Assembly: GCA_002238925.1 (NCBI GenBank)
Contig: MPNH01000008.1
Coordinates: 51,178 to 115,177 of the forward strand
Direction of reading: 5' to 3'
Source of the DNA: Spirochaetaceae bacterium bin103
GTDB lineage: Bacteria > Spirochaetota > Spirochaetia > SZUA-6 > Bin103
Length of the DNA stretch: 64,000 bases
Shown: one piece after another, positions 34,883-45,246 of the stretch
How the letters are laid out: every line of letters begins with the position of its first letter
Numbering within the stretch: position 1 is the stretch's first letter
Program-made: the position numbers and the translations under genes
Notes under the pieces: generated by a model
The model's database searches: none
What the model was told of the DNA's origin: nothing
The model's input: only the letters and a program-made list of their open reading frames with translations

Positions 34883-37567
34883 CTATGGCAGGTTGAGCGG
34901 AATGTTGACTCCGGACTCCGGCACCCGGTACACCCGATAGCTCCACGCCAGGTTGGATGACTTGGACATGTGTATTTCCAGGTATGTAGTGGCGGCGCCC
35001 GTGGCAGGGTCGAATCCGACCTCGACAATCGACGCGAACTTGTCCGGGTTGGCCGTCACCCCGATCGGTCTGCCCCATGCGATCAACCAGCGGTTCCTGC
35101 CGAGCACCGTCACCGACCCCTCGACGTCGGAGTAGCCGTAGCCGGCCGGCTGCGCGAACTCGCGCACGAAGGAAGCCTGCGTTCCGGAGGATATGTCGTA
35201 CTCCACGGCTCGCGAGGACGGCGTCCTTGCCTTCCTTGGGCCGAGACAGAACACGCCGTTGTCGAACAGCACCACCGTGTCCCAACCGGTCAGCGTGACA
35301 TGATGCTGCCCGCAGAATTCGCCCTCGTCGTCGCCGACTATTTCCAGGTACTCGGTGTCGGAGTCCGGCGTCTCCTCCGTGCCGCCGAGCTTCCACTCTA
35401 CCGCCCCTGACGTCCCGTCGATGCGCAGCACCTGGGCGCAGCCCCGGAATGACGCCACGATGTCGCCGTCATCCAGAATCTGAAATGCATTGAGGTGGGC
35501 ATATTGGCCGGGAAACTGCCGCAACCGGCAATCGGGGTGAATCGTCAGGTGATTCCAGGAATTCCAGTAGAACTTCCGGGCACCTCCATGGGTCATCACC
35601 TGCAGCACCGAGTCGGTGAGCTGCACCGTGCCGAACGGGTTGTTTTCGCTGTCGGGGATATCGAGGCGCTCGCTGAGGTCGCGCGTCGCGTCCACGCGCA
35701 AGTTGAACAAGTAGTCGCCGTCTTCCGTGAACAGGAAGTCATGGGCGTCGAGCGTGGTGTTACGCGAATCTCTGCGCAACGTCCGGATTACCTTGAGATC
35801 ATGGCTTAGCAAATCGATTTGTTGGTATCCGACTCCGACCGAGTACCGCACCTTTTCTCCGGCGATGGTGGGGCCGTTGCTGTAGTAGCGGAAGTTGATG
35901 CCGTGGATGCGATGGAAATGGGGTACCCCGTTGTTGTCGATGATGGCGCTGAACCTGTAGACACCTTGGTGGTCGTACCGCGGGGTGACGAGCATCAGCC
36001 CGTCCGACATGCCGGCGGTCGTCTTGAGTACCCTGATCTCGGGGAAGTCGGTCGGAAGGCAATGGATTACGTAGGTAGCGGTCTCGCTGCCGCCGCTCAG
36101 CCTGATGGCGACATCCCGGTCCTGGTCCACTCGGACATGCGCGTCCAGCGTACCGGTAAAGGTGCGGTTGTGGTTGGGATTGGCGCGCAGCAGGGTAAGG
36201 CTGGCGCTGCGGCGCGCGGCCTCGGCGCGGATTCGTAGTCTGCCGGAAGTCGAGCAGGTAAGGGCATAGTGGTGGATGTCCGGGTCGAACGCCGGATACA
36301 TCGCGATGCCGCCGGTCACTCGCAGAGCGGTCAGTTGCAGCGGCTGCGCGCTGTCGTCCGCGTCGTTGTCGGCAATCGTTCCCGTCGCCGTGGCAGCCGC
36401 GAGGCTGGCGCCGGTTGGGTTGTGCAGCGCGACGGTGAATGTCTCGGCCGGTTCGGCGGTCGTGTCGTCCACGATCGGCACGGATATCGTCGCGGCGCCG
36501 GCGCCGGCTTCGAAGGTCAGAGTGCCGCTCGCGGCCGTGTAGTCGGTTCCCGCCTCGGCGCCGGCGTCGGCGGTCGCGTACTGCACCGTGACCGTGCGAC
36601 CGCTCGCCGGCGCGAGCGCAACCGCGAACTGCATCGCACCCTCGCCCTCGGTCGAGCTCGCGTGCTCGATGCGCAGCTTCGGTGCCGGGTCGTTGTCCTC
36701 GATTCGGCCCGTCGCGGCGACTTCCGCGCCGCCGCCTGCCAGCACCGCGTTCGCCGGGTTGCGCAGCGTCACCGTGAACAGCTCCTCGGCCTCGTGCAGC
36801 GCATCGTCATGCACCGTGATCTCGATGGTCTGCGCCGCCGTCGACGCCGCCGCGAAGGTCAGCGTATCGGCGGCCTGTGCGAAGTCCTGACCTCCGACGG
36901 CGGTGTCCTGCGCCGCTCCCGTGGCGTATTCCACCGTGATCTGCTCGCTGCCGGCCAAGCTCAGGCTCACTTCGAAACCGATGCTGCCGGCCTGCTCCGG
37001 CGCTGAGCCGCCCGCCAGCGCCAGGGTTGACACATCGTCCTCCACGACGCTTACCCGCAACACCGCTTGCGCCGCCCCGTCGTAGCCGCCGCCCCGCGCG
37101 GCGTGCATGACCGGTACCTGGGCGTCCGCCCGCGCGTCCGCATCGTGGGCGGCCGTGACCGCTATCGTTTGCGCCGACTGCCACCCGGTGGTGGTGAACA
37201 CCAGTTGGGTGGGCTGCACGTCCAACTCCGCTGAGGTTACGCTTGGCGTCACAGTAACGGCGCCGGTCGGCTGCGCGCTCAGCGCCACCCGGTATCGGGC
37301 GGAGCCTCCTTCCGGCACGTTCAACTCCCGGGGATCCAGCAGGACGGCCCGTACTACTTCCCGTACTTCGTCACGGACGCCGTCACTGGTGGTCTCCGCG
37401 GGGTCTTCGGGCGGAACGCCCTGCTCCTCGGTTTCGGGGACGACGTCCGGCGTTGCGACCGGCTCGACCTGAGACAGTTGGCAGGCAGCCGGCAGCAGCC
37501 ACGCAAGCAGTACCGCCACGGCCGCCAAGCCTGCTGCTGGTCCCGGACGATGCAGATTCGGCGCCAT
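34883..37567 (-). CDS. Lipoprotein with Calx-beta domains and arylsulfotransferase-like propeller
   Basis: An 894-residue secreted lipoprotein: signal peptide with a lipobox-like LLPAAC, an acidic linker, an Ig-like domain (about 75-180) and two Calx-beta domains (about 190-300 and 305-415). The Calx-beta domains carry Ca-binding TGTDYTAASGTLTFEAG and end in DNDPAP and DNDADD. A cadherin-like connector follows. The C-terminal 400 residues resemble the arylsulfotransferase (ASST) beta-propeller family, with SWNHLTIHP and GGTEETPDS segments. ASST enzymes move sulfate between phenols; catalysis here is unproven. Possibly adhesive plus enzymatic. It converges with the VOC gene. Confidence 0.75.
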   Translation of the reverse strand: MAPNLHRPGPAAGLAAVAVLLAWLLPAACQLSQVEPVATPDVVPETEEQGVPPEDPAETTSDGVRDEVREVVRAVLLDPRELNVPEGGSARYRVALSAQPTGAVTVTPSVTSAELDVQPTQLVFTTTGWQSAQTIAVTAAHDADARADAQVPVMHAARGGGYDGAAQAVLRVSVVEDDVSTLALAGGSAPEQAGSIGFEVSLSLAGSEQITVEYATGAAQDTAVGGQDFAQAADTLTFAAASTAAQTIEITVHDDALHEAEELFTVTLRNPANAVLAGGGAEVAATGRIEDNDPAPKLRIEHASSTEGEGAMQFAVALAPASGRTVTVQYATADAGAEAGTDYTAASGTLTFEAGAGAATISVPIVDDTTAEPAETFTVALHNPTGASLAAATATGTIADNDADDSAQPLQLTALRVTGGIAMYPAFDPDIHHYALTCSTSGRLRIRAEAARRSASLTLLRANPNHNRTFTGTLDAHVRVDQDRDVAIRLSGGSETATYVIHCLPTDFPEIRVLKTTAGMSDGLMLVTPRYDHQGVYRFSAIIDNNGVPHFHRIHGINFRYYSNGPTIAGEKVRYSVGVGYQQIDLLSHDLKVIRTLRRDSRNTTLDAHDFLFTEDGDYLFNLRVDATRDLSERLDIPDSENNPFGTVQLTDSVLQVMTHGGARKFYWNSWNHLTIHPDCRLRQFPGQYAHLNAFQILDDGDIVASFRGCAQVLRIDGTSGAVEWKLGGTEETPDSDTEYLEIVGDDEGEFCGQHHVTLTGWDTVVLFDNGVFCLGPRKARTPSSRAVEYDISSGTQASFVREFAQPAGYGYSDVEGSVTVLGRNRWLIAWGRPIGVTANPDKFASIVEVGFDPATGAATTYLEIHMSKSSNLAWSYRVYRVPESGVNIPLNLP

Positions 37568-37798
37568 TTCAAGTCATCGATCGTTTCGGCGATGTAACGC
37601 TCAAAACTGACACTTGCGTCATGAACAGCGAAACCGATGCTTGTCGTGCTCCGCCGGTGGCGACAACAAAGGCGCCAACTGAACGAACACCGTAGAACGA
37701 TTATACCAGAAACGCGGCAACGCGGCGCCCCGCAAGCTGTCGGCACGGTCGGCAATCGCAGCCGGCGCATTTTTGCCTGTGAGGTGCGTTCGTACGCG

Positions 37799-39391
<1,593 letters not shown>

Positions 39392-39435
39392 CTGCCTCCC
39401 CGCCCACAGTGTAGTGGATCCGGCATATTGACGGT

Positions 39436-40380
39436 ATGGCTGGAGCGGCGGATCATCACGTCATGGACGGGTCGATGGGCGGTGCCGAGATGGCGGACCG
39501 GCGGGTGCGGGAGTTCGACGAACGGGGGTACGTGGTGATTCGCGGCCTGGTTTCGGGAGCGGAGCTGGAGCCGATGCTCGTTTCCTACCTGGCGGCGGCG
39601 CGCCGGGAACGGGTCATCGCCGGCTGGAACGACCATCTGCAGCCGGGGCAGATCGTGCAACTCGGCGATCCTTCGGCAAAGCTCGGTTGGCGCGCCATGC
39701 CCTACTTTGCGCGTATCGGGGCGCTGGCCAGGACCCTGGGCGGCGACGACATGGTGCTGGCGTACGACCAGATGATCTACAAGCAGCCGGGCCAGGAGAC
39801 CGAGGTGCTGTGGCACCAGGACGCCGGCTACGATTGGCCGGGGAGTGCCGGCGAGCGCGGCATTACCTGTTGGCTGGCGCTGGTCGACGTGACCCGCGAT
39901 CAGGGCACCATGACCTTCCTGCCCGGCAGCCATCGGCACGGCATCGTGCCGCACCACGCGGCGCAGGACCGCAACCCGATCGGCGGCGCGCTGGAGGCGG
40001 AGGCTGACACCGGCGCCGCGGAGGTGGTCGAGTACCGCGCCACCATGTTCCGGGAGCTCCGGCTGCTCGATACCTACTGGGCGCTGATCCTGGTCTACCC
40101 GGTGTACATGACGCCGCTGGTGGCGTGGATCATGGTGGGGTTCTTTCGCGAGGTTCCGCGCGAGATGGAGGAGGCGGCGCTGATCGACGGCTGTTCGCAG
40201 TGGGGGCTGTTTTGGCGCGTGGTGCTGCCGGTGGCGGCGCCCGGCTTCTCCACCAACAAGGGCATCCTGTGGGGCGAGATGGCCGCGGTCGGCGTCACCG
40301 CCTCGATCCCGGTCATCGCCTTCGCCCTTATCGTCCAGAAACGCCTCGTCCGCGGCCTCACCCTCGGCGCCGTCCAGTAA
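39436..40380 (+). CDS. Chimeric ORF: PhyH dioxygenase N-part fused to ABC sugar permease C-part
   Basis: Residues 1 to about 193 are a phytanoyl-CoA dioxygenase-family protein: FDERGYVVIRGLVSG, the iron-binding HxD in VLWHQDAGYDW and PGSHRHGIV. The expected C-terminal His/Arg iron and 2-oxoglutarate ligands are absent. From about residue 197 the chain is a MalG-type permease end: LLDTYWALILVYPVYM and the EAA loop EEAALIDGCSQWGLFWRVV, then a gap of some 35 residues, then GILWGEMAAVGV and RGLTLGAVQ. The frame is open throughout. No other ABC gene is adjacent. It is probably a deletion scar; neither activity is expected. Confidence 0.8.
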   Translation: MAGAADHHVMDGSMGGAEMADRRVREFDERGYVVIRGLVSGAELEPMLVSYLAAARRERVIAGWNDHLQPGQIVQLGDPSAKLGWRAMPYFARIGALARTLGGDDMVLAYDQMIYKQPGQETEVLWHQDAGYDWPGSAGERGITCWLALVDVTRDQGTMTFLPGSHRHGIVPHHAAQDRNPIGGALEAEADTGAAEVVEYRATMFRELRLLDTYWALILVYPVYMTPLVAWIMVGFFREVPREMEEAALIDGCSQWGLFWRVVLPVAAPGFSTNKGILWGEMAAVGVTASIPVIAFALIVQKRLVRGLTLGAVQ

Positions 40381-40445
40381 CCCGCCGCTTGAACTGGACC
40401 GAAGCTCCCGCTGGTCGTGCTGGGAGTGCCGGGAACAGGATGTGG

Positions 40446-40451
40446 TATACT
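40446..40451 (+). promoter_or_regulatory. Extended -10 promoter element of the DUF433 pair
   Basis: TGGTATACT contains TATACT with the TG extension. The -35 region is weak. Transcription would start near 40458, about 26 bases before the ATG, leaving space for the GGAGGACG ribosome site. It sits after the chimera stop. Confidence 0.5.
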
Positions 40452-40483
40452 GGGAGGTACCGCTATAGTGTCGGAGGACGAAG

Positions 40484-40999
40484 ATGTCAGCGCCAACCCT
40501 GGATCAAGAGAATGCACTGCTTGGACCTCGATGGACACCGGAGCAGTTGCGCGAGCGGTGGATGGCCGGCACAGCGGCCCACCTCTACCGGGAAGGCTCG
40601 ATATCACTGGACGCCGCCGCCAAGTTCGCCCGCGTACCGAAGGTTTGGGTGCTCTCCATGGTCGCCGAAGACAAGCGTCCGCCTCGGCTCTCCGCCGTAG
40701 ATCTCGGCAGGGATGCAGAGCGTTACATTGCGGTAGATCCAGAGATCCTCTCTGGTACTCCTTGTGTGAAGGGTACCCGGGTGCCTGCACACTATATCGC
40801 TGACATGGTGAAGAATGGCGACACCGTACCCGAGGTTCTTGCCGCCTATCCCTACCTGACGGAAGGTCAGGTCCGCGCCGCGGTCGAATACGTGCGAGCA
40901 TTCCCCCACCTCGCAAGGCCACAGAAACAGCCGCCGTGGCGACAGCAACAACCTATCTCGTCAAGTGAGACCTCGCTGGATGAATTGCGTCCGTCTTAG
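40484..40999 (+). CDS. DUF433-domain antitoxin-like protein
   Basis: A 171-residue protein. The C-terminal half is a DUF433 domain (VDPEILSGTPCVKGTRVPAH, then YPYLTEGQVRAAVEYVRAF), a small winged-helix fold found in antitoxins paired with PIN-like toxins. The N-terminal part contains a second helix-rich segment (SISLDAAAKFARVPKVWVLS) that resembles a UPF0175-type DNA-binding module. GGAGGACG precedes the ATG. Its stop TAG overlaps the next GTG by one base, typical of coupled toxin-antitoxin pairs. Likely a repressor of its own operon. Confidence 0.82.
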   Translation: MSAPTLDQENALLGPRWTPEQLRERWMAGTAAHLYREGSISLDAAAKFARVPKVWVLSMVAEDKRPPRLSAVDLGRDAERYIAVDPEILSGTPCVKGTRVPAHYIADMVKNGDTVPEVLAAYPYLTEGQVRAAVEYVRAFPHLARPQKQPPWRQQQPISSSETSLDELRPS

Positions 41000-41283
41000 T
41001 GAAGTTACTGATCGACGAGTGTCTGAGTCCCGACCTGACGCAACTCGCATGGGACGCCGGATTCGAATGCGCTCATGTCGCGCGAATTGGTCGCCGGCCG
41101 AGGAAGAGCTGGCGCGAGCAGTCTGAGCAGCCCATTTCCCGGGCTGATCTCGCGGCAATCGGCGAGGATGCAGTAGATATTACGTGCCGCGTAATTGAAA
41201 CGGTCACCGCGAACGGCATTCAGTTTCCCGGCTCCGAAAGCCCCGGGGAACCTGTGTGGCCTTCTCAACCAGAGCAGACCTGA
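40999..41283 (+). CDS. DUF5615 PIN-like toxin, apparently internally deleted
   Basis: A 94-residue protein starting GTG inside the antitoxin stop. The first 33 residues (KLLIDECLSPDLTQLAWDAG then FECAHV) match the DUF5615/Mut7-C-type PIN toxins, whose first Asp begins the metal site. The next family blocks, including the TNDxDF acidic motif, are missing. The chain resumes with a Glu/Ile/Val helix-strand (DAVDITCRVIETVTANG) like the toxin C-terminus. A loss of some 40-50 codons between is the simplest reading. The toxin is probably inactive while its antitoxin is intact. Confidence 0.65.
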   Translation: MKLLIDECLSPDLTQLAWDAGFECAHVARIGRRPRKSWREQSEQPISRADLAAIGEDAVDITCRVIETVTANGIQFPGSESPGEPVWPSQPEQT

Positions 41284-41299
41284 ACACAAGAAGAGGCCC

Positions 41300-42508
41300 T
41301 CAGTCGCGGAAGGGGTCGAACTCGTTGGGGGCGGCCATGGCGACGCCGAGGGGGGTGAGGGTGTGCAGGATGCGGATGCTGGCGGCGTGGAAGCCGAGCA
41401 CCTCTTCGATGCGCTTGTAGCAGTGCGGTGATTCGTCGGTGCCGGCGCCGCGCAGTTCTACACCGGCGCGCTGCAGCCAGTCGCGCATCATGTCGCGGCT
41501 CACCTCGCCTTCGGTGACCTGTTCGACGCGGCCGCGGCGGCGGCGGCGCTTGCCGGCGGCGCGGCGGCGCGACATGACCCGGCCGGCGCCGTGCACGGTG
41601 GAGCGCAGGGTGAGCCGGCTCTCTTCGCTGTCGATGCCCTCCACGATTACCGAGATGTCGCCCATGGAGCCGCCGACAAAGCCGCGCTGACCGGGGAACG
41701 CCGGGGTGGCGCCCTTGCGCACCACCCACAGGTCGCGGCCGAAGTGGTGCTCGCGCCAGGCGAAGTTGTGGTGGTTGTGCACCTCGTCCAGGATGGTGGC
41801 GCCGAGGAGGCGGGCGACGCGGGCGCACACCCAGTCGCGGCCGGCGTAGGCGTAGCGGCCGGCGAGCTGCATGCATGCCAGGTAGCGTTGCCCGAGGTCG
41901 CTGCCGTCGGCCAGCAGCACCGGGTCGACGTGGATGCCGTCGCGCCCGCCGCCGGCGCGGATGAAGTGGCTGGCCAGCTTGTGGCCGAGGCCGCGCGAGC
42001 CGAAGTGCACGCCGACCCAGACGCGGTCCGCTTCGTCGGCGAACAGGTCAACGTAGTGATTGCCGGAGCCGATGGTGCCGAGCTGGGCGCGCGCCATGTC
42101 GCGGTGCTGCGCCGCTTCCGGCAGGTCCCAGGCGGGATCGTCGTCGAACAGCTCGTGCTCCACCGGCTCGGGGTTCTTGCGGCCGATGCCGAACGACAGC
42201 GTGCGCCACAAGTCGTCCATGATCGCACCGATGTTGCGGCGCACCTCGGCGGCCTCGGCGTCGAGCAGTACCGCCTTGTTGCCGCAGGAAATATCGAAGC
42301 CGACGCCGGACGGGCTGAGGTGGTCGGCCCAGGCGACCACGCCGCCGACCGGGACCGCGTAGCCGAGGTGGTGATCGGCCATCAGGGCGGCGTAGTCGGC
42401 GCGCTGCCGGCAGCGCTGCATCTGCTCCACGGCGCCGGCGTCGGGGACGCCCCACACCGGCAGCGAGTCGATTACCTGGTGCGGCGCGCGCGGCGGCTGT
42501 ACGGCCAC
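41300..42508 (-). CDS. rtcB: RtcB-family RNA ligase
   Basis: RtcB joins 2',3'-cyclic phosphate and 5'-hydroxyl RNA ends using GTP and manganese. The 402-residue protein keeps the metal-binding Cys in GVGFDISCGNKAV, the GSGNHYVDL motif, the metal His residues in HNHHNFA and the guanylylated His in STVHGAGRVMSRRRA. Length fits the family's shorter members. Start is GTG at 42508, one base after the alcohol dehydrogenase stop, so it is tightly coupled to a catabolic operon rather than to rtcA or rtcR. No archease gene is seen. Confidence 0.9.
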   Translation of the reverse strand: MAVQPPRAPHQVIDSLPVWGVPDAGAVEQMQRCRQRADYAALMADHHLGYAVPVGGVVAWADHLSPSGVGFDISCGNKAVLLDAEAAEVRRNIGAIMDDLWRTLSFGIGRKNPEPVEHELFDDDPAWDLPEAAQHRDMARAQLGTIGSGNHYVDLFADEADRVWVGVHFGSRGLGHKLASHFIRAGGGRDGIHVDPVLLADGSDLGQRYLACMQLAGRYAYAGRDWVCARVARLLGATILDEVHNHHNFAWREHHFGRDLWVVRKGATPAFPGQRGFVGGSMGDISVIVEGIDSEESRLTLRSTVHGAGRVMSRRRAAGKRRRRRGRVEQVTEGEVSRDMMRDWLQRAGVELRGAGTDESPHCYKRIEEVLGFHAASIRILHTLTPLGVAMAAPNEFDPFRD

Positions 42509-42509
42509 G

Positions 42510-43580
42510 TCAGGACGTGATGCCGGAAGGGCAGACGGCCACCTTGATGGCGCCGCCGACCCGGCCGTTGTAGGTGTCCAGCGCCTCGCCGAAGTCGGCC
42601 AGCGGGAAGCGGTGGGTGAACAGCGGGGCGATGTCGACGCGCCCGTTGATGACCAGGGAGAGCGCCTCCTCGGCGGTGTTGGGGTTGGCGCGCCCGCCGC
42701 GGATTTCCACCTCGTCGAGCACCAGGCGGCGCACCGGAACCGCGGCGTCCTCCGCGGGCAGGCCGATGGCGGAGATCACGCCGCCCTTGGCGGCCACTTC
42801 GCACGCTTGCCGGAACGCCTGCGCGGTGCCGGCGCACTCCACCACGTGCGCGGCGCCCAGCCCGCCGGTCAGCCGGCGCACCTCTTCGACCACGTCGGTG
42901 TGGCGGTAGTCGATGCCGATGGCGCCGAGCTCGCGTGCGCGCGCCAACCGCTCGCCGCTGCCGGCGGCGATGATGCGCCCAGCGCCCAATGCGGCGGCGC
43001 ACAGGATTGCCATCAGGCCCTGCGGACCGGTGCCGAGGATCACGATGTCGGCGCCCGGCTGCAGGCGGGTGCGCTTGACCGTGTACAGGGCGATCGACAG
43101 CGGGTCGATCACGGCCGCGTCGGCGAGCGAGAGCTGGTCGGGGATGCGGTACACGCTCTTCACGCTGGCCGCCACGTATTCCGCGTAGCCGCCGGCGGTG
43201 TAGTGGCCGTACTGGCGGTGGCCGACCGCTTCGTTGCCGTAGTTCAGGCACAGGTTGTAGCGCCCGGTCAGGCACATGCGGCAGTAGCCGCAGCCGCAGT
43301 GCGAGGTAGCGCACACCCGGTCGCCGGCGCTCCAGCCCAGTGCGGCGGCGACGGATCCCGCCTCCACCACGGTGCCGGACCACTCGTGGCCGGGCACAAA
43401 TGGATAGGACTTGGGCCAGAAGCCGGGGAAGTCGCCGGCGATGATGTGCGGGTCGGTGCCGCAGATGTAGGTGGTGTCGACGCGCACCAGCACGTCGTCG
43501 CGTCCGATCTCGGGAACAGCCACCTGTTCGACGGAGAACTCATGCGGAGCGGACAGCACCAGCGCCTGCATGGCCTGCAT
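42510..43580 (-). CDS. Zinc-dependent alcohol dehydrogenase family (sorbitol/threonine dehydrogenase-like)
   Basis: A 356-residue MDR-superfamily oxidoreductase. Catalytic zinc ligands lie in YICGTDPHII and FVPGHEWSG, and the structural zinc site in HCGCGYCRMCLTG. The Rossmann motif is IVILGTGPQGLMAIL. Size and motif order match sorbitol, threonine or (R,R)-butanediol dehydrogenases; the substrate is unknown. Starts at 43580 and 43571 both fit (MQAMQALVL). It follows the cyclase with 2 bases between, as the third gene of the leftward SDR-cyclase-dehydrogenase-RtcB run. Confidence 0.9.
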   Translation of the reverse strand: MQAMQALVLSAPHEFSVEQVAVPEIGRDDVLVRVDTTYICGTDPHIIAGDFPGFWPKSYPFVPGHEWSGTVVEAGSVAAALGWSAGDRVCATSHCGCGYCRMCLTGRYNLCLNYGNEAVGHRQYGHYTAGGYAEYVAASVKSVYRIPDQLSLADAAVIDPLSIALYTVKRTRLQPGADIVILGTGPQGLMAILCAAALGAGRIIAAGSGERLARARELGAIGIDYRHTDVVEEVRRLTGGLGAAHVVECAGTAQAFRQACEVAAKGGVISAIGLPAEDAAVPVRRLVLDEVEIRGGRANPNTAEEALSLVINGRVDIAPLFTHRFPLADFGEALDTYNGRVGGAIKVAVCPSGITS

Positions 43581-43582
43581 GC

Positions 43583-44413
43583 TCAATCCTGGTCCTCGGT
43601 AATGGCCACGGCGCGGATCGGCGAGCCGGCGCCGTTCCTGATTTTCAGCGGCAGCCCGATGAAGGTGAAGCTGCGCCGGGGAATGAGGTGCACGTTGGCC
43701 AGGTTCTCCATGTTCAGGATACCGCGCTCGCGGCACATCATGTGCGCCGGCTGCACGCGCCGCACCGCCACCTCGTGGTAGGAGTCGACGCTCGGCGCGT
43801 CGGCGCCGAACGCCACCACGCCGGAGTCGGCCAGGAAATGGCTGGCCTCCTCGTCCAGGCCGGGATAGCCGGTAATGTAGGCGTACGGGTCGCCGGCCCA
43901 CTTGTCGCTCCAGCCCGTCGCGTACAGCAGCACCGAGTTCTGCCTGATCTGCAGGTCGTGTTTGGCCATCTCGCGCTCCAGGTCGGCGCGGGTAATGTAG
44001 GAGTTGGGTTCCTTGGTCCGGAAATCGAGCCAGATGCCGGGCGCCATGTGCCACTGCAGGGGGCTCTGGTCGATCGGCCGGGCGCCCTGCTCGGGCACGA
44101 TGTGGCTGATCGAGTCGCAGTGCGTGGAGGTGTGCCCGCACAGGGTGAATGCCACCACCTCGTAGGAGTAGGGCGGCTCGGCAAGGCCGAACTGCTGCAC
44201 GTCCTGGTGCGACAGGTGCTGCCACATCACGGTGCGCTGGTGTCCCTTGAAGGTGGGATTGCTCGGGGCGATCTCGTGGCTCAGGTCGGTCACCGTGCAC
44301 TGCCTGCCAAGCAGTTCGATTCGGGAGTGGATCGCCGGCGGCGGGCACGCCACCATGTCGGGGTAGCGCTCGCGGACGCGCTGCTCGTCGGCCGGATTCC
44401 AGTCTGCTCGCAT
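43583..44413 (-). CDS. Cyclase/kynurenine-formamidase-like metal hydrolase
   Basis: A 276-residue metal-dependent hydrolase of the cyclase superfamily (PF04199). The signature is GHTSTHCDSISHI, giving His and Asp ligands, with a later GVVAFGADAPSVDSYH. Members include kynurenine formamidase, isatin hydrolase and polyketide cyclases, so the role is likely hydrolysis of an amide or lactone. The neighbouring SDR and zinc dehydrogenase suggest a short catabolic pathway for one compound. The start MRADWNPAD sits 31 bases after the SDR stop. Confidence 0.87.
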   Translation of the reverse strand: MRADWNPADEQRVRERYPDMVACPPPAIHSRIELLGRQCTVTDLSHEIAPSNPTFKGHQRTVMWQHLSHQDVQQFGLAEPPYSYEVVAFTLCGHTSTHCDSISHIVPEQGARPIDQSPLQWHMAPGIWLDFRTKEPNSYITRADLEREMAKHDLQIRQNSVLLYATGWSDKWAGDPYAYITGYPGLDEEASHFLADSGVVAFGADAPSVDSYHEVAVRRVQPAHMMCRERGILNMENLANVHLIPRRSFTFIGLPLKIRNGAGSPIRAVAITEDQD

Positions 44414-44444
44414 TGGCGGTTGCGTTGGCCTGCTCGCCGGCCGG

Positions 44445-45200
44445 CTAACGGACGGTGTGGCCGCCGTCGACCACCAGGACGGCGCCGGTAACGAAGCGGG
44501 CCTCGTCGGAGGCCAGGAACAGCACGCAGTTGGCCACGTCGATCGGCTGGCCGAGATCCTTGATCAGGTAGGTCTCTCGCATTGGCTCCAGCACCTCCGG
44601 CTGGTCCAACAGGCCCGCCGTCATGCCGCTGTACACGAAGCCGGGCGCCACCGCGTTGACGCGCACCCCGTGGTCGGCGAGGTCGGCGGCCATCACCCGC
44701 GTCAGGCCGGGGATCGCGCTCTTGGAGGTAACGTAGGTGGTAAGGCCGCCGAGCGCGATGTAGGAAAGGTCGGAGGCGGTGTTGACAATCGCCCCGCAAC
44801 CGGCGCCGCGCATTACCCGCGCCACGTGCTTGCCGACCAGGATCATGCCCTTGACGTTGATCGACAGCGCCTCGTCTATGGTCGCCTCGTCGATGTCAAA
44901 GATCGATGCGTCGTTGGCCGGCAGCAGGCCGGCGTGGTTGTGCAGCACGTCGATCGCGCCCCATTCCGCCACCGCCCCGGCCACGGCCCGCGCCACTTGG
45001 CCCTCATCGGTGACGTTGGCGGTAAACGCGAGCGCGGTGCCTCCCGACGCGCTGATGCCGTGCGCAGTCTCCTCCGCGCCCGTTCCGTTCACGTCGACCA
45101 CCGCAACCTTGGCCCCCTCGCGGGCGAACAGCTCGCAACTCGCCTTGCCGATCCCGGAAGCGCCTCCGGTAACCAGCGCACATTTCCCTTCCAGCTTCAT
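44445..45200 (-). CDS. Short-chain dehydrogenase/reductase
   Basis: A 251-residue classical SDR. The cofactor motif is ALVTGGASGIGKA, then VVDVN after strand 2 (suggesting NAD), NHAG, the catalytic Ser in NTASDLSYI and the Tyr-Lys pair in YVTSKSA. The C-terminus DGGHTVR is typical. It is the first gene of the leftward run with the cyclase, zinc dehydrogenase and RtcB. Starting at 45200 (MKLEGKC) avoids a 12-residue nonconserved extension. Substrate unknown. Confidence 0.92.
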   Translation of the reverse strand: MKLEGKCALVTGGASGIGKASCELFAREGAKVAVVDVNGTGAEETAHGISASGGTALAFTANVTDEGQVARAVAGAVAEWGAIDVLHNHAGLLPANDASIFDIDEATIDEALSINVKGMILVGKHVARVMRGAGCGAIVNTASDLSYIALGGLTTYVTSKSAIPGLTRVMAADLADHGVRVNAVAPGFVYSGMTAGLLDQPEVLEPMRETYLIKDLGQPIDVANCVLFLASDEARFVTGAVLVVDGGHTVR

Positions 45201-45246
45201 GACCCGGAGTGTAAGCATGGTGGTTCCGCCGCACAACGCGAACGAC

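Noticed and set aside
39436..40380. Chimera as a functional oxygenase-transporter fusion
   Set aside because: The iron-site His and a central permease helix are missing, so a scar is more likely than a working fusion.
41005..41289. Minus-strand frame opposite the short PIN-like toxin
   Set aside because: No ribosome site or motif; the plus-strand gene has family residues and coupling to its antitoxin.
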